64,000 nt of DNA from JAAGZL01 sp050291725 (lineage in GTDB: Bacteria; Pseudomonadota; Gammaproteobacteria; Chromatiales; Chromatiaceae). The stretch is from positions 43,974-107,973 of the forward strand of contig JBNKKH010000003.1 of the NCBI GenBank assembly GCA_050291725.1, given 5' to 3'. The notes under the pieces are model-generated. The model made no database searches. It saw only the letters and a program-made list of their open reading frames with translations, and was not told the DNA's origin. Below are positions 1 through 8,150 of the stretch, piece after piece. The translations under genes were made by a program, and so were the position numbers. Position 1 is the stretch's first letter. The number at the start of each line of letters is the position of its first letter.

Positions 1-108
1 ACAAAATATATAATTTATGTTTAATTATAAAGAATAGATAAAACCACCATGACTTAAGGGAGTCTGAGCGATATCATACCAACAACTAGAAATCACTCTG
101 GAGCACAC

Positions 109-765
109 ATGACCGCTGACGAACAAAAAAGGGTAGCTGCCGAGGCGGCGCTGGATTACTTTGACGAAGGAGTAATTGGTGTTGGTACCGGCTCAACGGT
201 AAATCACTTTATTGATCTACTCGCAGGAATAAAGCAGCGGATTGAAGCAGCAGTTTCAAGCTCTGACGCCTCAACAAAACGCCTCAAGGATCTTGGAATA
301 CCTGTTATTGACCTTAACTCTGCAGGTGAACTCGAGCTGTATGTAGATGGTGCAGATGAATCAAATAAGTATCTGCAACTAATAAAAGGCGGTGGCGGCG
401 CACTGACTCGTGAAAAAATAATTGCCCAAGCTGCAAAAAAATTCATCTGTATCGCCGATGAAAGCAAGTTGGTTGAGAGACTTGGTGAATTCCCACTACC
501 GGTCGAAGTTATTCCCATGGCGCGTAGCATGGTGGCGCGAGAAATGGTAAAACTAGGCGGCACTCCGGTATGGCGGGAGGATTTCATAACAGATAATGGC
601 AACCAGATTCTGGATGTGCACCATTTAGAGATAAACCAACCCATACATCTCGAGCAACAGATCAACAACATTACCGGCGTTGTAACCGTTGGCTTATTTG
701 CCCAACGACCGGCAGACCTATTAATTTTAGGTACTCCTCATGGTGCAAAATCAATAGAACCCTAG
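109..765 (+). CDS. rpiA: ribose-5-phosphate isomerase A
   Basis: This cytosolic enzyme interconverts ribose 5-phosphate and ribulose 5-phosphate in the non-oxidative pentose phosphate pathway. The 218 residues match the usual length of about 219. The phosphate-binding GTGST motif is at residues 26-30, DGADE at 80-84, and KGGGGALTREK at 93-103 carries the lysine and glutamate that act in catalysis in known RpiA. The ATG is preceded by GGAG at 100-103, which supports the start. It converges with the sulfotransferase gene, only nine bases away, and no terminator is visible between them. A second pentose phosphate gene, rpe, lies far off at 49.1 kb, so the two are not an operon here. Confidence 0.97.
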   Translation: MTADEQKRVAAEAALDYFDEGVIGVGTGSTVNHFIDLLAGIKQRIEAAVSSSDASTKRLKDLGIPVIDLNSAGELELYVDGADESNKYLQLIKGGGGALTREKIIAQAAKKFICIADESKLVERLGEFPLPVEVIPMARSMVAREMVKLGGTPVWREDFITDNGNQILDVHHLEINQPIHLEQQINNITGVVTVGLFAQRPADLLILGTPHGAKSIEP

Positions 766-774
766 CTGCCTACT

Positions 775-2829
775 TCATAACGCATTTACATCCAAAGCGG
801 AGAGCAGGGGCTGTAGTTCCTGCTCGTATCTTTTCCACAACTGCACGGAATCACTATAGATCTTCTTCCGCACCTGGGTATAACTTGCTGTTTTAACGGT
901 GCGCTCAGACTCGTGAAACTGCAGGCAGTTATCATCCCAGGGCAGACCACAGAACTCTAACAGCCTTCTGGTCATGCCCTCTTGATCAGCCACCATATCC
1001 TCGTATTGCAGTTCGAACATGAACCCAGGCAAGACTTTGTTCCAGTGCTCCATCAGATCTTGATAGAGCAGATGATAACCACCAAGCTCTGTCAGATCAT
1101 AGGCATATTCATGCACACCACCAAAGTTTTGTTTAAATATGGAGAGACAGTTGTCTATAGGGTCACGTTTACAATGGACTATCTTGGCGTTAGGCAGCAT
1201 AAGGCGAATCATGCCAACATGCAGAAAATTATGCGGCATTTTATCGGTAATGCGCTCAGCAGTTGAGTTTCGTTTCCGAAGACCATCAATATAATCCAAG
1301 CCCATACGCAATAGGTCATCGCTACCAAGCTGCCGCACGAACTTCGGAAATTTTTCATACTCCCCCGCACCACACATTTGAGATAGCAAATTTCTAATAT
1401 CTGGCAGCTCTCCTGCTCCATAAACCATTTGATGACTGGAAAGTATCTGCTCTGTCAGAGTAGTACCAGAGCGCGGCATACCAAGAATGAAAATAGGTGC
1501 ATTATTATCAGTTCCAGAACTTGAGTACTTTTTAAATAGCTCCGAAGAAAACATCTCTTTTATGCTTCTGAAAAACTCTTTATCCTCTTCCAGGCTATAG
1601 TCGTAGCCAGATCTCTTCATGCTATTTCCATCGGCAAGATAACTAAAGGCTTTGCTGTAATCACCACTTTTTTCAAAAACCTTAGACAGACAAAAAGCAA
1701 TACTGGTTTTATTTTCATCTGAGTTATCTAAATCTGGATAAACTTTTTCTAGATATTGAACATCTTTATCTTCAACCCCAGGAGTATCAATTGATAATAA
1801 ACCTGTTCGCCCGGCAATATTTTTCGGATCTATATTAAGAATTTTTTGATAACACTCTTTAGCACCATCAAACTTACCCTGTTTTGACAAAAGACCACCC
1901 ATGCCAGACAAAGCATAAATATTACCTGGACTCACATTCTCCACATGCTTGTAAACCTCAACGGCAGCTTCATCTTCTTCAAGCTTAACCAGCGCCTTCG
2001 CAAGGTTTAGATTTATATCTACCGAGTTTGGACTCAGTTCTATAGCACTTTGCAGCAATACTAAAGCGGCTGCATCTTCATTTCTATTTATAAGAACTCC
2101 AGCTAGGCCGCTCATTACATTGGGATTTTGCGCATCAATATTCAACGCTTTCCGCAAATGCTCTTCAGCCTTATTCAGCTCTCCTTTTTCAAGAAAAATT
2201 GCTCCCAGATTTGAATAGGCCTCAACAAATTTTGGCTCAATGGCAATAGCCTGATCTAGAACCTTAACCGCTTCATCCGCTCTATCCTGCTTTCTCAGCA
2301 GCAGCCCATAATTTGACAAGGCAGAGGGATTATTAGGGTTTATATCAATAGCTTTAAGTAGTGAGGCCTCAGCTTCCTTCAATTTTTCCAGTTTAACCAT
2401 AACCATCCCTAGATTGTTATGGGCCTGATCACCCGCCATCCCCAGTTTAATTGCATTTTCAAAAGCCACCTGCGCCTGTTTCAGCTTGCCCTGCTGCTCC
2501 AGCATGTTCCCCAGGTTAAAATGGAGATCTGGTATATTAGGGTTCTGCTTTATCGCACGCCGGAGTAGTTGCTCACCCTCTCTTAGTCTGCCAGTTTGAA
2601 AATTAATTATCCCTAAAAGCTGAAGAGCATTTATATTCTTAGCATCCATCGACAGTGCAGCCTGAAATGACCGCTCTGCATCCGGTAAACGGCCAGCCTG
2701 GAACTGAGCCATACCTTGCTGCAAGGCAGCACGCAGACCAGCCGATGCATGATGCATACTACCGGCCTTCGCAGTGGTTTTTTGCCTTAGCATCTGGGGT
2801 CGACCTATACCTTTTTTACTCAATTTCAA
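775..2829 (-). CDS. TPR-repeat sulfotransferase family protein
   Basis: The protein has about 684 residues in two parts. Roughly residues 30-370 are a run of tetratricopeptide repeats with recurring A..NLG and A...P motifs. The C-terminal third is a sulfotransferase fold with a PAPS-binding loop, FILGMPRSGTTLTEQILSSH, followed by HCKRDPIDNCLS, the usual 3'-phosphate-binding region. Proteins of this build are predicted to move sulfate from PAPS onto proteins or glycans; the acceptor cannot be told from sequence. No signal peptide is evident. The start is uncertain: the longest frame begins with TTG at 2829, another TTG at 2823 is better spaced from AAGGA, and an ATG lies at 2793. It is a single gene between rpiA and the porins. 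Confidence 0.85.
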   Translation of the reverse strand: MKLSKKGIGRPQMLRQKTTAKAGSMHHASAGLRAALQQGMAQFQAGRLPDAERSFQAALSMDAKNINALQLLGIINFQTGRLREGEQLLRRAIKQNPNIPDLHFNLGNMLEQQGKLKQAQVAFENAIKLGMAGDQAHNNLGMVMVKLEKLKEAEASLLKAIDINPNNPSALSNYGLLLRKQDRADEAVKVLDQAIAIEPKFVEAYSNLGAIFLEKGELNKAEEHLRKALNIDAQNPNVMSGLAGVLINRNEDAAALVLLQSAIELSPNSVDINLNLAKALVKLEEDEAAVEVYKHVENVSPGNIYALSGMGGLLSKQGKFDGAKECYQKILNIDPKNIAGRTGLLSIDTPGVEDKDVQYLEKVYPDLDNSDENKTSIAFCLSKVFEKSGDYSKAFSYLADGNSMKRSGYDYSLEEDKEFFRSIKEMFSSELFKKYSSSGTDNNAPIFILGMPRSGTTLTEQILSSHQMVYGAGELPDIRNLLSQMCGAGEYEKFPKFVRQLGSDDLLRMGLDYIDGLRKRNSTAERITDKMPHNFLHVGMIRLMLPNAKIVHCKRDPIDNCLSIFKQNFGGVHEYAYDLTELGGYHLLYQDLMEHWNKVLPGFMFELQYEDMVADQEGMTRRLLEFCGLPWDDNCLQFHESERTVKTASYTQVRKKIYSDSVQLWKRYEQELQPLLSALDVNAL

Positions 2830-2888
2830 TTTCCTTCAACGAGATAATCTATCAAGCGCCTAATTTAAGCAGCTAAATTAATGCTGTC

Positions 2889-2917
2889 AAAAAAAACGGG
2901 GCCCGAAGGCCCCGTTT
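2889..2917 (-). terminator. intrinsic terminator of porin A
   Basis: An A-run followed by the perfect inverted repeat ACGGGGCC-cgaa-GGCCCCGT. Read on the minus strand this is a GC-rich stem closed by a C(UUCG)G tetraloop and followed by a U-run, just after the porin A stop codon. The same core recurs after porins B and C. Confidence 0.92.
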
Positions 2918-2946
2918 CTATACTGCTCAAGTTCTAAATGAGAATC

Positions 2947-4038
2947 TTAGAACTTGTGTACGATACCAACTGAGAATGCATCCCATTCTGTATCTTCACC
3001 AGCAAGATCATCATTGCCGAAGTCAGCGTAAACTGCATAAACCTTGGTACGGTTGCTCAGTTTGTGATCTACACCGATGCTCCATAGATCAGCATCATCT
3101 AGACGATAAGGGTTGTTTGTACCACTCATACCCCAACCGTCAGCCTGACCGTAGGCGATCTTGAAGGTGTTGTTGCCAGCGGTGTAGCTACCAGACAGCT
3201 GCCAGGAATCAGAGTCATCATCGGTAATGCCTGTAGCTCCAGCCAAGGTATCAAGATCATCAATCTCACGATCTTCGTAGATAAAGCCTACGTGAAAGCC
3301 GTTAGCGGTGTAACCCAGACCAAGACGCCACTTGTCATAATCCATACCGTCGGTTACAGCAGGATGCAGGATAGCATCTGCATATTCACCAGAAACGTCC
3401 TCATAGGCCAAACTAGCAAACCAAGGGCCGTTGCTGTAGGTTGCAGCGATAGAGGCAGCCTCAACGCCGTCAGCATCGTTATCCCTAGAAGGCATTCCGA
3501 TACCGGCTACAACAGAGAAGCCGTTCCAGTTCGGGCTCATGTAGAAAACAGCATTTGGCAGACGGATATCGTTAAAACCGATCTGGTCGTAGTCACCAGC
3601 GGTCTCAGAGAACAGCTCTAGGCTACCAGTTGAGCTCTTAAGCGGGGTATCTACCTGACCGATACCTGCTACACCCCAGCTACCAGCTAGAGCAACATAG
3701 GTATTACGGTTGTTGTTAACACCACCCAGGTCATCACCAGAGATAGAGAATTCCATCTGGAAAACTGCGCTCAGGCCGTTACCCAGATCTTCAGAACCCT
3801 TGATACCGAATCTTGAGTTGTGGCTATTAACGGCACTACCGTCAAAACCGCCAGCGATAGTACCATCAGTACCAGATCCACTTATTGCGGTGTTACGAAA
3901 AGCGTTGCCGACTTGATCGCCGGTATCTACGCTGTCGATGCTGTAGTGCAGCTGACCGTATACGGTTACGTCGGCGCTGGCTGCCATAGGGGCGGCAATT
4001 GCGGTGGCAACTGCGGCTGCTATAAGCTGTTTTTTCAT
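2947..4038 (-). CDS. outer membrane porin A (Gram-negative general porin family)
   Basis: A 363-residue trimeric-porin-like beta-barrel that would let small solutes cross the outer membrane. Residues 1-22 are a clear signal peptide, MKKQLIAAAVATAIAAPMAA, with cleavage near ASA-DVTVYG. The mature part has alternating hydrophobic beta-strand patterns, the conserved SRFGIKGSEDLGNGLSAVFQ segment and a C-terminal phenylalanine (GIVHKF), the signal for barrel assembly. It is the first of three paralogues on the same strand, nearly identical in the signal peptide and strands but divergent in the loops. A sigma70-like promoter sits about 60 bases upstream and a UUCG terminator follows. Solute specificity cannot be inferred. 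Confidence 0.95.
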   Translation of the reverse strand: MKKQLIAAAVATAIAAPMAASADVTVYGQLHYSIDSVDTGDQVGNAFRNTAISGSGTDGTIAGGFDGSAVNSHNSRFGIKGSEDLGNGLSAVFQMEFSISGDDLGGVNNNRNTYVALAGSWGVAGIGQVDTPLKSSTGSLELFSETAGDYDQIGFNDIRLPNAVFYMSPNWNGFSVVAGIGMPSRDNDADGVEAASIAATYSNGPWFASLAYEDVSGEYADAILHPAVTDGMDYDKWRLGLGYTANGFHVGFIYEDREIDDLDTLAGATGITDDDSDSWQLSGSYTAGNNTFKIAYGQADGWGMSGTNNPYRLDDADLWSIGVDHKLSNRTKVYAVYADFGNDDLAGEDTEWDAFSVGIVHKF

Positions 4039-4104
4039 TTAAAAAACTCCCGTTTTGTTGTGATAAAGCGAATAAATATATTAAATTCTGTGTTTCGCAT
4101 GAGA

Positions 4105-4133
4105 AATATAGACCCAAATAGTCAGCTTTGCAA
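4105..4133 (-). promoter_or_regulatory. predicted sigma70 promoter of porin A
   Basis: On the minus strand, TTGCAA (4128-4133) is separated by exactly 17 bases from TATATT (4105-4110). The start codon is at 4038, leaving a leader of about 60 bases. Porin B has the same two hexamers at the same spacing, which is the main support. The rest of the 478-base gap 4039-4516 is AT-rich and holds only the porin B terminator. Confidence 0.65.
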
Positions 4134-4461
4134 CAACTTTTTAGCAAAAAACAACACTTTTTTCATTTTGTATCAATAATACAACAGCAAAGTCGGGGGT
4201 TTAGCAGCTCTAAATTTATCACATTAGATCAAAAAACATTGTTAACTTACTGTAATCACTGGCAATTACCAAATATATACCAATAAAGCAGGATCAATTC
4301 ATCACCACTAATTTGAATTGGGCAGTGCTACATAAAATTTCATATTAAGCGGAGTTAAGCCGAAAAACACCCAATAAAAAAGCCAAAACAACTTTAATGT
4401 TGCAAAAAAAACACGCTTGTTTGAAGAGAAATTTACTACTGCTCCAGCTGGCAAACCAACC

Positions 4462-4490
4462 AAAAAAAACGGAGCCCGAAGGCTCCGTTT
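4462..4490 (-). terminator. intrinsic terminator of porin B
   Basis: A run of eight A followed by CGGAGCC-cgaa-GGCTCCG flanked by AA and TT. On the minus strand this is a perfect stem with a UUCG loop and U-tail, 27 bases after the porin B stop codon. Confidence 0.92.
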
Positions 4491-4516
4491 CACTACACAG
4501 ATTCTAAATGTATAAC

Positions 4517-5560
4517 TTAGAAGGTGTGGATGATACCCAGTGAGAATGCATCCCAATCCTCATCTACATCATCATTATTGTAGTCAGAGTAAACAGCATA
4601 AACCTTGGTGCGGTTGCTCAGCTTGTGATCAACACCAACGCTCCACTGCTCAGCATCATCAACATTAAAGACAAGGCCTGCGTTATTTACAGCACCGTCA
4701 GCCTCACCATAGGCGATCTTGAAGGTGTTGTTGCCAGCGGTGTAGCTACCAGACAACTGCCAGGAATCGCCGTCTTCATCAAGTGTAGCTACTACATCAT
4801 CAAGACCGTCAAATTCACGATCTTCGTAGATAAAGCCAACATGGAAGCCATTAGCGGTGTAGCCCAAGCCAAGACGCCACTTATCGTAATCTACATTGTT
4901 GGTTCCAACAGTTGCGTACAGAGCAGCCACTAAATCGTCTGAGATGTCTTCATAGGCCAAAGAAGCATACCAAGGACCGTTGCTGTACATAGCGGCTATA
5001 GATACAGCCTCTATACCATCAGCATCGTTAGTAGCAGATGGCACACCAACTCCAGCTACGAGAGACAGGCCGTTCCAGTTAGGGCTCATGTAGAACACAG
5101 CATTAGCAAGACGAATGTTGTCGAAATGAAGCTGATCGTTATCACCCATCTGCTGGTCGAAAAGCTCCAGGCTAGCGGTAGAGCTGTTCAGAGGGGTATC
5201 TACCTGACCGATACCAGCTACACCCCAGCTACCAGCCAAGGCAACGTAGGTGTTGTGGTCGTTGTTAACACCACCCAGATCATCACCACTGATAGAGAAC
5301 TCCATCTGGAATACAGCGCTCAGGCCGTTACCCAGATCTTCAGAACCCTTGATGCCGAAGAATGAGTCGTGACTCATAACATGGCTACCATCTACAGCAA
5401 GATCGTCCCCATCTGTATCAGCCGGTACACCAGCGTTGGCATCCAGATCCAGGCTTGTGATGCTGTAGTGCAGCTTGCCGTATACGGTAACGTCGGCGCT
5501 AGCTGCCATAGGAGCTGCGATTGCGGTGGCAACTGCAGCTGCAATTAGCTGTTTTTTCAT
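4517..5560 (-). CDS. outer membrane porin B
   Basis: Second of the three tandem porins, 347 residues from the chosen start. I use the ATG at 5560 because it begins the same signal peptide as porin A (MKKQLIAAAVATAIAAPMAA); an open frame reaches further upstream to 5719 but would put 53 non-conserved residues ahead of it and would cover the predicted promoter. The barrel strands are almost the same as in porin A (FFGIKGSEDLGNGLSAVFQ, WQLSGSYTAGNNTFKIAYG), whereas the loops differ in length and acidic content. The chain ends in GIIHTF, keeping the terminal phenylalanine. Duplicates of this kind usually differ in loop antigenicity or solute preference; which applies here is unknown. Confidence 0.95.
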   Translation of the reverse strand: MKKQLIAAAVATAIAAPMAASADVTVYGKLHYSITSLDLDANAGVPADTDGDDLAVDGSHVMSHDSFFGIKGSEDLGNGLSAVFQMEFSISGDDLGGVNNDHNTYVALAGSWGVAGIGQVDTPLNSSTASLELFDQQMGDNDQLHFDNIRLANAVFYMSPNWNGLSLVAGVGVPSATNDADGIEAVSIAAMYSNGPWYASLAYEDISDDLVAALYATVGTNNVDYDKWRLGLGYTANGFHVGFIYEDREFDGLDDVVATLDEDGDSWQLSGSYTAGNNTFKIAYGEADGAVNNAGLVFNVDDAEQWSVGVDHKLSNRTKVYAVYSDYNNDDVDEDWDAFSLGIIHTF

Positions 5561-5628
5561 TTTAAAAACTCCAAAATTTATTAATTTAAAAGCGAACAGA
5601 AAATTAAATTCTTTATCACGCGTATGGG

Positions 5629-5657
5629 AATATAGTCCTACCGAGCACTTTTTGCAA
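5629..5657 (-). promoter_or_regulatory. predicted sigma70 promoter of porin B
   Basis: On the minus strand, TTGCAA (5652-5657), a 17-base spacer and TATATT (5629-5634) lie about 70 bases before the porin B start. Hexamers and spacing equal those of porin A. The remainder of the gap 5561-6038 is AT-rich; apart from the porin C terminator I see nothing in it. Confidence 0.65.
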
Positions 5658-5981
5658 CATAATTTGCGCAAAATAATACAAATTTTCAACATGTTGCAAA
5701 ACACACACATAAATGTCATTAATTCGACATTCTTCTCTTTGGCTATTCTACGGAAATTGTAGCTAACGCTACATAAATATATATCGCTAACACATTGTTA
5801 TCATTAATAATTCACAAGACACATCCCCATGCATATCCTAACAAACATATAAAAACAGCACGAAAAAAGCAAAATACGACCCGGAAACTAATTAATCTGG
5901 TAAATTGAGGATAAAATTCAAATCTGGGATATATGAGCACAATCGCTGTTGTAATCACACAACAAATATAGGTTGCATAAC

Positions 5982-6007
5982 AAAAAACGGAGCCCGAAGG
6001 CCCCGTT
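5982..6007 (-). terminator. intrinsic terminator of porin C
   Basis: AAAAAACGGAGCC-cgaa-GGCCCCGTT. In the minus-strand RNA one pair is a G-U wobble and the loop is UUCG, followed by U6. It is the third copy of the porin terminator design. Confidence 0.88.
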
Positions 6008-6038
6008 CTGCGCTACTCATAGTTCTAATTATGCAAAT

Positions 6039-7088
6039 TTAGAACTTGTGTACAATACCGACTGATAAGGCATCCCAATCCATGTTAGCTGTATCATTAT
6101 CAAAGTCAGAGTAGGTGGCATACAGCTTGGTACGGCTGCTCAGCTTATGATCCAGACCAACTGTCCACTGCTCACCATCGACCTGAAAGCCCATGCCAGA
6201 ACTGCGAACCATACCTTCAACTTCACCATAAGCCACCTTGAAGGTGTTGTTGCCAGCGGTGTAGCTACCGGATAACTGCCAAGAATCTCCATCATTATCT
6301 AATGCAGGATTGATAACATCTAAATCATCTAGATCACGATCTTCGTAAACAAAACCAACATGGAAACCATTGGCGGTATAGCCTAGACCCAGACGCCATT
6401 TATCATAATCGGAGTTGTTGTTGGTAACAGTGGCGTAAAGATCATCTACATATTCGCCTGTGAGCGACTCATAAGCCAAGCTAGCGAAGAAAGGACCATT
6501 CTCATATTTTGCAGCTATAGAAGTGGCTTCAATACCATCAGCATCGTTGCTAGATGAAGGCATAACAACAGCAGCTACGAAAGAGAAGCCATTCCAATTA
6601 GGACTCATGTAGAAAACAGCGTCTGTGGTTCGAATATCATCAAAATATAGCTGATTGTAATCACCGGTACTGTCACCAAATAGCTCCAGACTACCAGTGG
6701 AACTCTTGTACGGGGTATCCACCTGACCAATACCTGCCACACCCCAGCCACCAGCAAGAGCAACATAGGTATTTCGGTTATTACGAATAGCACCCAAGTC
6801 ATCAGCGGCAATTCCGAACTCCATCTGGAATATTGCGCTCAGACCATTACCCAGGTCCTCGGAACCCTTGATGCCAAACCTCGAGCTGTGGCTGTTAACA
6901 GCTGAACCATCATATCCAGCGGGAAGGCTGTCATTACCGGTACCAGGAATGGAACCAGACAGGCCGTTTTCATAATCAATACTATCGATGCTGTAGTGCA
7001 GCTTGCCGTATACGGTCACGTCGGCGCTTGCTGCCATTGGAACCGCAATTGCGGTGGCAACTGCGGCTGCTAAAAGCTGTTTTTTCAT
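6039..7088 (-). CDS. outer membrane porin C
   Basis: Third tandem porin, 349 residues from the ATG at 7088, which starts the shared signal peptide MKKQLLAAAVATAIAVPMAA. The frame opens four codons earlier, but the family starts at MKKQL. It keeps the SRFGIKGSEDLGNGLSAIFQ segment, the WQLSGSYTAGNNTF strand and the final GIVHKF. It is the most diverged copy (for example FGIAADDLGAIRNNRN where A and B have FSISGDDLGGVNN). The upstream region keeps a TTGCAA hexamer near 7174 but lacks TATATT at 17-base spacing, so its promoter seems different. A heptamer repeat array lies 240 bases upstream. Confidence 0.95.
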   Translation of the reverse strand: MKKQLLAAAVATAIAVPMAASADVTVYGKLHYSIDSIDYENGLSGSIPGTGNDSLPAGYDGSAVNSHSSRFGIKGSEDLGNGLSAIFQMEFGIAADDLGAIRNNRNTYVALAGGWGVAGIGQVDTPYKSSTGSLELFGDSTGDYNQLYFDDIRTTDAVFYMSPNWNGFSFVAAVVMPSSSNDADGIEATSIAAKYENGPFFASLAYESLTGEYVDDLYATVTNNNSDYDKWRLGLGYTANGFHVGFVYEDRDLDDLDVINPALDNDGDSWQLSGSYTAGNNTFKVAYGEVEGMVRSSGMGFQVDGEQWTVGLDHKLSSRTKLYATYSDFDNDTANMDWDALSVGIVHKF

Positions 7089-7330
7089 TTCTAACTCCAA
7101 ATATTATTCTGAGGAGTCGCTACTATAGTTATCACGTATTACATACTTATTTCACAAATATTAAATGTCACATGTTGCAAAAAAGATAAAACGCCATGGA
7201 CGCAAAATTCACTTCTGCTGCAACCTGTAGATATTTATAACTAATTAACAATTTACGCTGCTTATCCGCGCGAAACCAAGCAACCAATAGGAAGGGGTGA
7301 AATGCATTTGAGGTGGCACTAACGCTACAG

Positions 7331-7378
7331 ACGACTTACGACTTACGACTTACGACTTACGACTTACGACTTACGACT
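7331..7378. repeat. heptanucleotide tandem repeat, 6.9 copies of ACGACTT
   Basis: Six perfect, uninterrupted copies of ACGACTT followed by ACGACT. The array lies in the spacer between porin C (start 7088) and the tRNA/rpsI region. Perfect short tandem arrays change length by slipped-strand mispairing; here no reading frame crosses the array, so any effect would be on spacing or transcription. Confidence 0.97.
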
Positions 7379-7407
7379 AACATCTTCCCAAAACCCCACA
7401 CCAAAAC

Positions 7408-7430
7408 AAAACCCGCCTAAGCGGGTTTTT
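7408..7430. terminator. bidirectional intrinsic terminator
   Basis: AAAACCCGC-ctaa-GCGGGTTTTT forms a nine-pair hairpin with T-runs on either strand. It lies between the heptamer array and the partial tRNA copy and could end transcripts from the tRNA/rpsI side. Confidence 0.8.
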
Positions 7431-7434
7431 GAAG

Positions 7435-7456
7435 TTTTGGCTGGGGACCGAGGATT
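7435..7456. repeat. direct repeat, copy 1: partial 3' end of tRNA-Gln
   Basis: These 22 bases, TTTTGGCTGGGGACCGAGGA followed by TT, are identical to 7597-7618, which covers the CCA end, acceptor arm and part of the T arm of the tRNA-Gln gene. The match stops inside the T loop. A possible continuation, TCGAACCT, reappears at 7536-7543 after a palindromic insert. It is not a functional tRNA. Confidence 0.9.
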
Positions 7457-7535
7457 ATTCCGCCATCCATGGCTCCACCCCTTCGGGGCTAGCCTCTCTT
7501 CGCTCGGCTATTCGGAATTGCTCCCGGCAATTCCG
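7457..7535. repeat. palindromic extragenic element inside the partial tRNA copy
   Basis: A 79-base GC-rich block that starts and ends with ATTCCG. It holds several hairpins: GGAATTGC-tcccg-GCAATTCC (perfect, eight pairs), CCCC-ttc-GGGG, and AGCC...GGCT. No start codon or coding pattern is visible. Its reverse complement shares CCCGAAGGG and GAATAATCC with the repeat at 18.65-18.71 kb, suggesting a REP-like family. Confidence 0.6.
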
Positions 7536-7569
7536 TCGAACCTAGGTTCTCATCCTCTGCCAAAACAAT

Positions 7570-7591
7570 AAGGCCCGCAAAAGCGGGCCTT
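7570..7591 (-). terminator. intrinsic terminator of tRNA-Gln
   Basis: AAGGCCCGC-aaaa-GCGGGCCTT, a perfect nine-pair stem eight bases downstream of the tRNA CCA end on the minus strand, followed by a T-rich tail. Confidence 0.82.
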
Positions 7592-7599
7592 GATCATTT

Positions 7600-7673
7600 T
7601 GGCTGGGGACCGAGGATTCGAACCTCGACATGCGGAGTCAGAGTCCGGTGTCCTACCATTAGACGAGTCCCCA
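7600..7673 (-). tRNA. tRNA-Gln (anticodon CUG)
   Basis: A 74-base cloverleaf including an encoded CCA (7600-7602). The acceptor stem TGGGGAC pairs with GTCCCCA, the discriminator is G, the D arm contains CTAATGGTAGG, and the T arm is GAGGTTCGAATCCTC. The anticodon loop CTCTGAC gives CTG, reading CAG. The anticodon stem has one C-C mismatch at its outer pair. The U1-A72 pair and overall form match bacterial tRNA-Gln. It lies 38 bases downstream of rpsI on the same strand, so it may be cotranscribed with rplM-rpsI. Confidence 0.93.
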
Positions 7674-7711
7674 ATTGTCGCGACATCCCCAGCATAGCCG
7701 GGAATGAAAAA

Positions 7712-8104
7712 TTAACGCTTGGAGAACTGTGGACGCTTACGCGCTTTATGCAGTCCAACCTTTTTACGCTCTACCGCACGGGCATCGCGGGTCAGGAAGC
7801 CAGCCTTACGCAGCGGGCTACGCAGACTCTCATCATGGTTGGTAAGAGCGCGGGCAATACCGTGACGAATCGCGCCAGCCTGTCCAGTGTTACCACCACC
7901 GCTAACGGTGATCCGTAGATCGACCTTATCCAACATCTCAACAACTTCCAGCGGTTGACGAACCACCATACGAGCGGTCTCACGACCGAAGAAGTTATCC
8001 AGAGTGCGGTTGTTTACAGTGATTTTGCCACTGCCTGGTGCCAGGAATACGCGAGCTGTTGAGCTCTTACGACGTCCGGTTGCGTAGTTATATGCTTGTG
8101 CCAT
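7712..8104 (-). CDS. rpsI: 30S ribosomal protein S9
   Basis: S9 binds 16S rRNA in the head of the small subunit, with its C-terminal tail reaching the P-site tRNA. The 130 residues equal the family length. Diagnostic segments are YATGRRKSSTARVFL at the N-terminus, GGGNTGQAGAIRHGIARAL in the middle and the basic tail RKRPQFSKR. It is the second gene of an rplM-rpsI pair with a 46-base spacer, the order seen across bacteria. In Pseudomonas-like genomes petABC follows directly; here petABC is about 50 kb away. Confidence 0.98.
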   Translation of the reverse strand: MAQAYNYATGRRKSSTARVFLAPGSGKITVNNRTLDNFFGRETARMVVRQPLEVVEMLDKVDLRITVSGGGNTGQAGAIRHGIARALTNHDESLRSPLRKAGFLTRDARAVERKKVGLHKARKRPQFSKR

Positions 8105-8150
8105 CTTTATCTATATCCAGATCTAAATGTTAGTTACTTGGGCTTAACGC

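Noticed and set aside
4308..4556. 82-codon minus-strand frame over the porin B terminator
   Set aside because: It crosses the terminator hairpin and the porin B 3' end; composition is not coding-like.
7331..7378. Tandem repeats considered as a CRISPR array
   Set aside because: Units are seven bases with no spacers, and no cas genes are in the window.
7435..7560. Second tRNA gene suggested by the acceptor-arm copy
   Set aside because: Only the 3' arm is present; no D arm or anticodon arm follows, so no cloverleaf can form.
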